Position numbers and translations under genes: made by a program | Part shown: one piece after another, positions 23,227-30,319 of the stretch | How positions within the stretch are numbered: position 1 is the first letter of the stretch | How the letters are laid out: each line of letters starts with the position of its first letter | Assembly: GCA_964422365.1 (NCBI GenBank) | Contig: CAYRAV010000036.1 | Coordinates: forward strand, 1-30,319 | Direction of reading: 5' to 3' | Source: CAYRAV01 sp964422365 | GTDB lineage: Bacteria > Bacillota > Clostridia > Lachnospirales > Lachnospiraceae | Length of the DNA: 30,319 nucleotides | The notes under the pieces: model-generated | The model's input: the letters and a program-made list of their open reading frames with translations, nothing else | What the model was told of the DNA's origin: nothing | Databases searched by the model: none

Positions 23227-26200
23227 TTATTTTACAGTTATCGTTCTAGAACCGCTATACAGCTTGCCATTACTTAACTTCACTGTAACTTTAATCACTG
23301 TTTTTCCTTTTTTCTTTCCTTTGAATACTCCCTTACTATTGATACTGGCAACTTTTTTATCGCTTGATGAATAAGTAATCTTTGCTCCTATTGTCCCTGA
23401 CTGCATTTTTTTCAATGAGGCAGCAGACAAACTGGATACTTTTACCAGACATCCTGATAATGTTACTCCTGTTTTTGCTTTCTTTCCTTTTTTTACAGTC
23501 TTAGGAATTGTAATTTTAATGCAGTCTTTGATTGTTTTTATCATATCATTGTTTGCTTTTTTGCCTAGGACAACATACTTTCCACCCTTTGTAATACATA
23601 ATGATAAGTATCCTGCTGCTGTAACTTTTGCACTATCTACAGCAATTTCTTCCAATTGTGAAGTTTCCTCATTTAGATAGTAGATATATGCTTTCTTTCC
23701 TGCTGTAATACCTTGTGCTGTTCCAACATATACCTTTACTGTTGCACTGGCTGGAAGTTTTGTTGTATTTTTCACATCTACCAGAAGGCCGCTCTTATTA
23801 TTCTGATCATTCTCAAGAATTGCTGCCGCAATGCTGTTTGTTGCTGCTGATGTTACTACAGCATCACAATTGATTGCTTTAGGTGATGTTACTGTTGAAT
23901 TCTTTAAATCTTTTGCTTTTAATGTCCATGTTACTAATTTATTTGCTGTATTCCGATACGTAATAACTGATCTCTTTGCGGCCTTTTTCAGCATTGCATC
24001 AAGCGGCTGCTCCACAATGGCTGTAATATTTTCTAATTTTTCTTTTGTGGATGCTGCTGTTACCACTTCTAATTTTACCGTTTTGACACTGTCTTTATTA
24101 ATTACTTTATCAATCAATTCTGTTCCTAATGAAACCTTTAGAAGTGTTTTGTCTGGTATATTCATCTTATCAATAATGCCATTGACAAATGTTTCAGATA
24201 ATTGTACTTTCACTTCTGCAATTCCATTTAAAACTACAACCTCTGCTTCCTTTGGTGTTACTACAATATCACTTGAAATACAAGTTCCATTTGTATCATA
24301 AACGATGCTGCTTACTGCCTCTGCTTTTATTGCACCATCTGTTGTTGTGTCTGCTGCAGTTTCCTTTATTGTTACTGTTCCATTTGCTGTATTTTCACTT
24401 GCTTCTACTCCGGCTTTACCCAATTGTAACACGACAGTTCCACCTTGTTCTGCTTTTGGAATAGTTACAATTGCTTTTTCATTGATAATCGGATATGATT
24501 TTCCTGAATACAAATCAGTTACTACTCCATTTTGTACTCCACTGTAAGTAAGTGTAACTTTCTTATCTGTATTATCAATATTCACACCAACATACAAAGA
24601 ATCGTCATTGTATTTTCTTTCAAATACCATGTATTTGTCTACATCACTTCCTACCACTTTCGTTCTGCTGCCTTTTGCAAAAATCTTTGTATTTTCATTT
24701 CTGATTTCCAACAATTTTTTATAATGATTTAACATTTTTGTTTCACTGTCAGACAAAGAATCAAACTTCATATCATATCTGTTTGTCTGCTGTGGATAAT
24801 CATCTGCTCCTGTTAAACCAATTTCTTCCCCATAATAAATAACAGGCTGGCCTTTTGCTGTCATCTGAAGCGAAGCAGCAACCATTGTTTCGTTGTATGC
24901 CTCTTCTTTTGTCAATTTGTTTTCATCTTGTAATTTATATTGGATTCCATCTTCATCATGGCTGCTCAGGAAACCGCCCATAGTTGCTGTATTATCAAGG
25001 GCTGCATTTCTGTTTTCAAAATAATTCTCCATTGATTCTAAGTTTCCAGTTACAAATGATCTTACATTATCATTAAAGTCAAAGTCTAACAAAGAATCCA
25101 TAGAGCCTGATTTTAAATATCCAAATGAATTTGCATAGCCAGCTCCATAATATTCACCAATCATTTTAAATTCCGGATCAATTTCTGTTAATTTATTTTT
25201 TAATGCATTCCATGTTGTAGATTCCACATGTTTTACAGTGTCAACACGGAAATAATCAATACCAAATGAACTTACCCAATATGTCTGCCATTCAATCAGT
25301 TTATTTCTGACTGCAGCTTCTTCTGTTACAAAATCAGGAAGTCCTGAAGACTGATCAGAAGATAAAATATAATCTCCTTTTACAGTTTTATCTTCTGTAC
25401 GGAACATATTATTAAACTGCTCTAATTTTTCTGTATTATATCCGGCATGATTCAAGACCACATCGACCATAATTTTCATACCTCTTGCATGCGCTTCATC
25501 CACTAATTCCTGGAATTCTGCCGGTGTACCTAAATGCTGGTTCAATGATGTAAAATCACTTGCCCAGTATCCATGATATCCATATGTTGCAGGTACTTCT
25601 TTATCAGTTGTTGCCTGTCCTTCTGTTACATTTTCTACAATTGGTGTTAACCAAATTGTATTGATACCCAGATCTTTCAGATAATCTAACTTCTGTGTTA
25701 CACCTCTAAAATCTCCACCATGATATTTGCCTGGATTCTTTGTATCATAATCTTCTGCATTGTAAGCAGTATTGTTAGCAGTATTTCCATCATTGAAACG
25801 GTCTGTTACCATAAAGTAAATCACTGCTTCGTCCCAGTCAAAGTCATTCTCCTCGTTCTTATGTTCTTCTACATTTACAACCGCATTTGCTGTAAATTCA
25901 TTTCCATACTGATCCACTACTGTAATAGGAATATTTTTCTGTCCTAGTGGTGTTGTCTCTGTTACAGAAAGGGAGATTGCCATAAGTTCAGAATCAATTA
26001 CAGTCTTTTTCTTTCCACCAAGACTTGTTAAATCTGCATAACATTCCGCAACTTCCATTCCCTCTAAATCTGCTGTCTGTCCCTCTCCTGTTACATTCAC
26101 TGTCATTAAAACACTTGACTGATAATCAAATTTTGTATTTGCAACAACAGGTTCAACTTTCGCATTATAACTGCGGTATGTAACATAAGAATATTCTTTT

Positions 26201-28452
26201 TCATCAAGCTTTACTGTTTCATTTTGGTTAAACACATCTGCCTTTACTTCTGTTTTTGATGCATCACTTGCATCAGATATAATATAACGGTAATAATAGT
26301 TACCTTCCCCTAATTTCTGGTCTGCATTTTGATAGCTGTATTCAAAACGTTCTGTATTTTTATTATATACCATATCATAAGTATTGCTTTCCCCTATTGT
26401 GCCATTTAAAGGTGCATATACAATTTCTACCTTTACTTTCTCTTTTTCCTGCTCATTTGTCAGGAATAAATCATCATTTCTGTAATAGAAGTTAATTTTA
26501 TTCTCTTTTCCTGCCAGTTCATATCCTTTATTATAAGGAAGTACCTCTATATCACTGCTTCCTTCTGTCATCCTTGCCTTGATCACTGTCTGGTCTAAAG
26601 GAGTATCAATGGAACGATCACCCAAATCCTTTTCTGCCCAAGATTCTGTTGCTGAACTTTTACGAAGAATAAAGCTAAGTGCAGAAATGGTAGACTTAAT
26701 TTTTACAGTTGAAGTTGCCTTTGCTGCATCATCCTTAGAAACTGTAAATGGATATTTGATTTCATCATCTTTCATTCCATATCCGCTGCTCCACTCATAG
26801 ATATTCCAGCCATCAAAATCTTTCGCCGGCCTATTGTATTCTAATACTACATATCTTGGTACAGCTGGTTTTACATCTGCAGGCTGTTCTGTATATAGGC
26901 CCTGTCCATCAACAATCCATAATACAGCACTATCCTGCCCTTCTGGTAATGTAAAAGATCTTGTGGCATCCTGGCTTTCCCATTCTCCTTGTCTTGCAAT
27001 GATATTCAGTTCTTTATAAGAAAGTTCTACCTCTGCCTTTAACCATGTAATCTGGCTTTTCTCATCTGTTACTTTAGATGAAAAAGGATATGCAGCACCA
27101 TCTGAACCACCTTCCTGCCAAATCCACAAAGAAGAATTATCTTTCCATGAACCATCTTCTAACATGGCATAATAAATGGTATACTGATAAAGTTTTTCTA
27201 CCACATCAACAGTAATGGTTCCTTTATTTCCAGCAGAATCTGTTGCTGTCAGAGAAATCTGTGCTCCTTTTTCTACTGTTGTATCTGCGGAAAGTGTATC
27301 TCCTGTTAAGGTTACACCTGCCACTGCTTTGTCCAATGTATATGTAATACCTGTTGCTTTTATTTCTTTTCCATCGGTTTCATAGAAAATCCCTTCTGAT
27401 GGCAGTTTGATACTGTTTCCTCTCTGTACTTTTACTGCATCTACTGTTAATCCTGCAACCGCAAACTGACTGTTTCCTGTAGCTGATGTCTGGCTGTTAT
27501 AAGAATCTGTCAGCCATGTATTATCTACTACAAATTTATACTCATAAACTCCAGGTGTTAGTACTGCCTCTGCTTCCCAATATCCTGTAGCTGCGTTATA
27601 TACTGCTTTGATTGCATTGTCCTGCCAGCTTGTAAAGTTTCCTGCAACTAGAACTTCTTTGGCAAATGGTGCATAATATGCAAATTTTACCTTGTTGCCA
27701 TCTACTACACCACTTTTTGTATTTTTATCTTCTGGCGGAATTTCTCCTACACATGTGAATTCTGGCACAGCAGCATTTAATTCTGTTTCTTCTACTCCAT
27801 TGATACTGTACTTATATTCATAAGTTCCTTTCTCTAACCCTGTAATATTGGCAGAATAAATACTTGTATAATTTTTATCCTTTTCTAATACAGCCTCTTT
27901 GTAAGCATCACTCGAGCCTTTTGCCCTATATAATACTTTTCCATTTTCGATTGCTGTTGTCTTTGGATAGTAATATAATGTGATAGAACCATCCAAATTA
28001 TTTTGCGGATTACGGTTAATTTTACAGTTGCTTCCATCTGCTGTTGGATTGGCAGCATCATTTACCCATGTGGAAGATGTACTGCCTGCCTTTGTCACCA
28101 TAAATCCATATTCATAAGAAGTATCCAGTGAAAGATTACTTGTAGTACCTGTCCACAGATTATCTGCTCCTTTTTCTAAAGTGACATATTTAGAAGAATC
28201 ATCCCAGTTCCAGCTTCCCTTTACCTGAACAGCTTCTTCTGTACCATCCCCCTGATATTGAAATGTTACTTTTCCTTCCGCACCAATAATTGGTCCTAAA
28301 AATCCGGTAGTTACTGCTGTTGTTTCCTTACTTGTTACTACCTTTGAAGTACTTTGTGCTGCTCTTACACCATTTTCTGGAACAGATGTCCCTACTAATG
28401 CAAGTGCTGCAATTAGGCAGATTGCTCTCTGCCATGTTTTTGACTTACTCAT
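23227..28452 (-). CDS. Secreted multi-domain GH13 alpha-amylase/amylopullulanase
   Basis: A 1741-residue exported starch-degrading enzyme. Residues 1-32 are a signal peptide ending VRAAQS. N-terminal accessory modules follow: a first carbohydrate-binding-like domain (about 60-150); a CBM48/20-like glycogen-binding domain (about 255-340, VLVAGNFTSWQ, YEYKFVVDNTW); and two CBM41-like pullulanase modules (about 420-520 and 530-630, EYNRPAKDFDGWNIYEW). Another beta domain (about 680-860) precedes the GH13 barrel (about 870-1290), which has VDVVLNH (997-1002), FRVDTVKH (nucleophile Asp1071), IGEYYG (acid/base Glu1100) and SSHDEDG (His1165, Asp1166). The C-terminus has beta domains and a Big-type Ig-like repeat (about 1645-1741). 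There is no LPxTG anchor or SLH domain. AAGGAG lies 9 bases before the ATG 28452 (ATG 28458 is also possible). Whether it cuts alpha-1,4 or also alpha-1,6 bonds is not decided by sequence alone. Confidence 0.93.
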   Translation of the reverse strand: MSKSKTWQRAICLIAALALVGTSVPENGVRAAQSTSKVVTSKETTAVTTGFLGPIIGAEGKVTFQYQGDGTEEAVQVKGSWNWDDSSKYVTLEKGADNLWTGTTSNLSLDTSYEYGFMVTKAGSTSSTWVNDAANPTADGSNCKINRNPQNNLDGSITLYYYPKTTAIENGKVLYRAKGSSDAYKEAVLEKDKNYTSIYSANITGLEKGTYEYKYSINGVEETELNAAVPEFTCVGEIPPEDKNTKSGVVDGNKVKFAYYAPFAKEVLVAGNFTSWQDNAIKAVYNAATGYWEAEAVLTPGVYEYKFVVDNTWLTDSYNSQTSATGNSQFAVAGLTVDAVKVQRGNSIKLPSEGIFYETDGKEIKATGITYTLDKAVAGVTLTGDTLSADTTVEKGAQISLTATDSAGNKGTITVDVVEKLYQYTIYYAMLEDGSWKDNSSLWIWQEGGSDGAAYPFSSKVTDEKSQITWLKAEVELSYKELNIIARQGEWESQDATRSFTLPEGQDSAVLWIVDGQGLYTEQPADVKPAVPRYVVLEYNRPAKDFDGWNIYEWSSGYGMKDDEIKYPFTVSKDDAAKATSTVKIKSTISALSFILRKSSATESWAEKDLGDRSIDTPLDQTVIKARMTEGSSDIEVLPYNKGYELAGKENKINFYYRNDDLFLTNEQEKEKVKVEIVYAPLNGTIGESNTYDMVYNKNTERFEYSYQNADQKLGEGNYYYRYIISDASDASKTEVKADVFNQNETVKLDEKEYSYVTYRSYNAKVEPVVANTKFDYQSSVLMTVNVTGEGQTADLEGMEVAECYADLTSLGGKKKTVIDSELMAISLSVTETTPLGQKNIPITVVDQYGNEFTANAVVNVEEHKNEENDFDWDEAVIYFMVTDRFNDGNTANNTAYNAEDYDTKNPGKYHGGDFRGVTQKLDYLKDLGINTIWLTPIVENVTEGQATTDKEVPATYGYHGYWASDFTSLNQHLGTPAEFQELVDEAHARGMKIMVDVVLNHAGYNTEKLEQFNNMFRTEDKTVKGDYILSSDQSSGLPDFVTEEAAVRNKLIEWQTYWVSSFGIDYFRVDTVKHVESTTWNALKNKLTEIDPEFKMIGEYYGAGYANSFGYLKSGSMDSLLDFDFNDNVRSFVTGNLESMENYFENRNAALDNTATMGGFLSSHDEDGIQYKLQDENKLTKEEAYNETMVAASLQMTAKGQPVIYYGEEIGLTGADDYPQQTNRYDMKFDSLSDSETKMLNHYKKLLEIRNENTKIFAKGSRTKVVGSDVDKYMVFERKYNDDSLYVGVNIDNTDKKVTLTYSGVQNGVVTDLYSGKSYPIINEKAIVTIPKAEQGGTVVLQLGKAGVEASENTANGTVTIKETAADTTTDGAIKAEAVSSIVYDTNGTCISSDIVVTPKEAEVVVLNGIAEVKVQLSETFVNGIIDKMNIPDKTLLKVSLGTELIDKVINKDSVKTVKLEVVTAASTKEKLENITAIVEQPLDAMLKKAAKRSVITYRNTANKLVTWTLKAKDLKNSTVTSPKAINCDAVVTSAATNSIAAAILENDQNNKSGLLVDVKNTTKLPASATVKVYVGTAQGITAGKKAYIYYLNEETSQLEEIAVDSAKVTAAGYLSLCITKGGKYVVLGKKANNDMIKTIKDCIKITIPKTVKKGKKAKTGVTLSGCLVKVSSLSAASLKKMQSGTIGAKITYSSSDKKVASINSKGVFKGKKKGKTVIKVTVKLSNGKLYSGSRTITVK

Positions 28453-28664
28453 AGTCATATTCTCCTTTCTATCTATCGATTCTCCCAATCCTATTTCCCA
28501 ATGTTTCAAGTCTAACATATTCCAATAAATTTTAGAATATTTTTATGTTCTTTTTTAGTAAAATTTTAACCCTGATTTTTGTACAATTTATATAATTATT
28601 GTAAAGCATCACTTTTTACATATACATTTTCACTAACTTTTATGCGTATTTTTAGTTATATTTA

Positions 28665-29294
28665 TTAATTCTTCTTTTCATTGATTCGCTGCTCGCGGGA
28701 GTAAATACATCCACAATAATCCTGCCTGTACAAATCATATTCTTTTGATAATTCTATAGAGCGTTTATATCCATTTTTCTTCTTAAAATCAGAAGACAGA
28801 TAGTTTACCTCATATATTCTTTCTAACTCTTCTCCAATGTCATTTAATTTTTCAGCATTTTTATAAGGGCTAATGGATAATGTTGTTGTTACATAATCAA
28901 AATTTTTCTCCTTCGCAATTTTTACAGCTTCTTCTAACCGCAGCCGGTAACATAAAAAACACCTTTTTCCTCCCTCTTTCTCCTGTTCTAAACCTTTACT
29001 TATTTTATAAAAACGTTCTGTGTCATAATTACCTTCTATAAAATCCACAGAATATTTTACCGGCAGAGAAGCAATTAACCGCTTCTGCTCCTCTACCCGC
29101 TTTCTGTATTCATCCTCTAATGAAATATTGGGATTATAGTAAAAAATCGTAATGTTAAAATAATTTGACAAATACTCTATGCAATAACTGCTGCATGGTG
29201 CACAGCAGCTATGAAGAAGCAAAGTTGGTACTTTGTCAGCACTTTCTAACTTTGTTAAGATTTTGTCTAATTCTTTTTGATAATTTCTTTTCAT
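28665..29294 (-). CDS. queH: Epoxyqueuosine reductase QueH
   Basis: Last step of queuosine synthesis in tRNA (epoxyqueuosine to queuosine); the non-cobalamin type that replaces QueG. A 209-residue protein with the family's cysteine pairs: LLHSCCAPCSS near residue 27, GKRCFLCYRLRLEEA near 107, and YRQDYCGCIYSREQR near the C-terminus, which hold an Fe-S cluster and a second metal. Also YNPNI and VTTTLSISPYKNAEKL. I chose the ATG at 29294; GTG/TTG codons just upstream are alternatives. It lies downstream of ispF with a hairpin element directly before the start. Confidence 0.92.
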   Translation of the reverse strand: MKRNYQKELDKILTKLESADKVPTLLLHSCCAPCSSYCIEYLSNYFNITIFYYNPNISLEDEYRKRVEEQKRLIASLPVKYSVDFIEGNYDTERFYKISKGLEQEKEGGKRCFLCYRLRLEEAVKIAKEKNFDYVTTTLSISPYKNAEKLNDIGEELERIYEVNYLSSDFKKKNGYKRSIELSKEYDLYRQDYCGCIYSREQRINEKKN

Positions 29295-29306
29295 AATTTG
29301 CACCAA

Positions 29307-29408
29307 GCCTATCTATTACAAGCCTGCTTGTATTTGACAGGCACAAACACAATAGGTGAAAAAATGTGTTTGCATCTTCTCCCTTTCTACTGTTTTTCTT
29401 TCACCCTT
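29307..29408. repeat. Intergenic hairpin element, copy 3
   Basis: Hairpin 29307-29323 with 29326-29342 (17 positions, three mismatches) and a second hairpin CAAACACA 29344-29351 with TGTGTTTG 29365-29372. AGGTGAAA near 29355 is complementary to TTTCACCCT at 29400-29408, which reaches into the ispF stop. Copies 1 and 2 are at 585-660 and 3536-3614. The first hairpin ends 12 bases upstream of the queH start and could affect its translation. Confidence 0.6.
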
Positions 29409-29952
29409 TCTTTTGGCATCCATTACATCCCTCACAATTTCCCTTCATAACATTTTGGCTGTTTTCATACAAATCCTCTGCGATATTCTTAATAGAACAA
29501 ATCGCATAAGCAGAAATACCTGCTCCATTTCCAGTAAAACCTAATCCTTCTTCTGTTGTTGCTTTTATATTAACTCGGTTTTCTTCTACCCCTAATGTTC
29601 CACCTATGTTTTTTACCATCATTGGAATATAGGATGCCATTTTAGGCTTTTGTGCCACAATTGTAGCATCAATATTTTCTACAACATACATCTGTTCTTC
29701 CAATAAATTCCCTACATATTCTAATAATTTCATACTAGAAATTCCTTTATAGGAAGAATCTGTATCCGGAAAATGTTTTCCGATATCCCCTAATGCTGCT
29801 GCCCCTAATAGCGAATCCATAATAGCATGTAACAGCACATCTGCATCTGAATGACCTAACAGCCCTTTTTCATAAGGAATGATTACCCCGCCAATCACTA
29901 ATTCCCTTCCTTCCACCAATTTGTGTACATCATATCCCATTCCTACTCTCAT
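29401..29952 (-). CDS. ispF: 2-C-methyl-D-erythritol 2,4-cyclodiphosphate synthase
   Basis: Fifth enzyme of the MEP isoprenoid pathway. The zinc ligands are visible: Asp8 and His10 in GMGYDVHKL, and His in LLGHSDADVLLHAI; the substrate-binding motif KATTEEGLGFTGNGAGISAYA is near residues 129-149. 183 residues against about 158 for the family: the extra C-terminal tail of about 25 residues ends NVMKGNCEGCNGCQKKG, with three cysteines (CxxCxxC). Starts at 29952 with AAGGAAG upstream. Followed by queH. Confidence 0.96.
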   Translation of the reverse strand: MRVGMGYDVHKLVEGRELVIGGVIIPYEKGLLGHSDADVLLHAIMDSLLGAAALGDIGKHFPDTDSSYKGISSMKLLEYVGNLLEEQMYVVENIDATIVAQKPKMASYIPMMVKNIGGTLGVEENRVNIKATTEEGLGFTGNGAGISAYAICSIKNIAEDLYENSQNVMKGNCEGCNGCQKKG

Positions 29953-30120
29953 ATCGATTCTTCCTTTCTATAAAATAAAATTTTTTTCACTCTCCCTCTT
30001 ATTATTTCCATGAACAGCGTCCAAAAATCGTTATTATTCTGCCATATATTATTATTTGCAATCATAACTGCCCAATAGGTGCGGACTACTAAACGGCACT
30101 ACTGAACAGTTTCACAATAT

Positions 30121-30153
30121 AATGTAAAAGAGAGTGTTATACAACACTCTCTT
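30121..30153 (-). terminator. Intrinsic terminator of the tRNA Val-Met pair
   Basis: A perfect 11-bp stem, 30128-30138 with 30143-30153, loop of 4, then TTACATT on the minus strand. It lies 5 bases past the tRNA-Met 3' end. Confidence 0.75.
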
Positions 30154-30158
30154 CATCA

Positions 30159-30232
30159 TAGCGAGAAAGGGATTTGAACCCCCGACACCACGGGTATGAA
30201 CCGTGTGCTCTAGCCAACTGAGCTATCTCGCC
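30159..30232 (-). tRNA. tRNA-Met (CAT anticodon)
   Basis: A 74-base cloverleaf. The acceptor strand starts GGCGAGA; the anticodon stem-loop is CACGG-TTCATAC-CCGTG with CAT; the T-loop is GGTTCAAATCC. The G1-U72 acceptor end matches elongator tRNA-Met of Firmicutes rather than initiator. CAT could also be read by tRNA-Ile2 (lysidine), less likely given these features. CCA is not encoded. Confidence 0.92.
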
Positions 30233-30267
30233 ATATTCAATTCTTTTGTAAACTTTTTCGTTTACAA

Positions 30268-30319
30268 TGGGACCTACAGGGCTCGAACCTGTGACCCTCT
30301 GCTTGTAAGGCAGATGCTC
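30268..30319 (-). tRNA. tRNA-Val (TAC anticodon), 5' part off window
   Basis: The 3' 52 bases of a tRNA: the last part of the D arm, anticodon stem-loop TCTGC-CTTACAA-GCAGA (anticodon TAC), T arm with GGTTCGAGCC, and acceptor 3' strand AGGTCCC followed by A. CCA is not encoded. It is 35 bases upstream of tRNA-Met and probably co-transcribed with it. Confidence 0.9.

Noticed and set aside
29307..29342. preQ1 riboswitch before queH
   Set aside because: The hairpin directly upstream of queH is shared with an unrelated gene (the YcxB-like gene at 2987-3499), so it is a repeat copy and not a queuosine-specific riboswitch.
1..30319. CRISPR array or prophage structural genes
   Set aside because: No regularly spaced direct repeats, cas genes, or phage structural or lysis genes are visible anywhere in the window.

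Overview
The window is low-GC DNA from a Firmicute, most probably a gut Lachnospiraceae-type Clostridium. The basis for this is base composition, strong AGGAG ribosome binding sites, gene types (tsaE-tsaB-rimI, tex, queH, a giant secreted GH13 amylase) and short intergenic repeats with CTAGAG-type ends. Almost every gene is on the minus strand; the only clear plus-strand gene is an XRE regulator at 19543-19878. The genus is not determined.

Layout. 1-6938: housekeeping genes read right to left. These are a secreted transglutaminase-like protein, tex, a YcxB-like membrane protein, the tsaE-tsaB-rimI set (tRNA t6A modification plus GNAT acetyltransferase), a small CxxC protein and the 5' part of rnz (RNase Z). 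7100-12700: an accessory island of decayed mobile DNA. It holds an IS4-like transposase remnant, a replication-protein remnant, a 5'-truncated polymorphic-toxin tail with its likely immunity gene, an internally deleted IS110 transposase with a structured leader, a ribbon-helix-helix/adenine-methylase frame broken by two in-frame TAA codons, and an intact-looking pair: a DddA/SCP1.201-like deaminase toxin and an Imm1-like immunity protein.

12832-19007: a possible single transcription unit (methyltransferase, C39-like secreted protein, M29 aminopeptidase, deoB) with a good promoter at 19062-19090. The deaminase/immunity pair lies directly downstream of deoB and is followed by a strong terminator at 11640-11692. 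19543-22693: the XRE regulator and a nucleoside-salvage cluster deoD-cdd-pdp; together with deoB these turn nucleosides into bases and pentose phosphate. The cdd gene is bracketed by inverted-repeat ends that elsewhere delimit a 169-bp MITE-like element. 23227-28452: a 1741-residue secreted multi-domain alpha-amylase/amylopullulanase. 28665-29952: queH and ispF. 30159-30319: tRNA-Met(CAU) and a partial tRNA-Val(UAC) with a terminator.

The most notable item is the deaminase/immunity pair at 11761-12640. The deaminase keeps the HxE and CxxC zinc/catalytic signature and closely resembles the double-stranded-DNA cytosine deaminase DddA, but it has no delivery domain. All family assignments are from reading the translated sequence; no database search was run.
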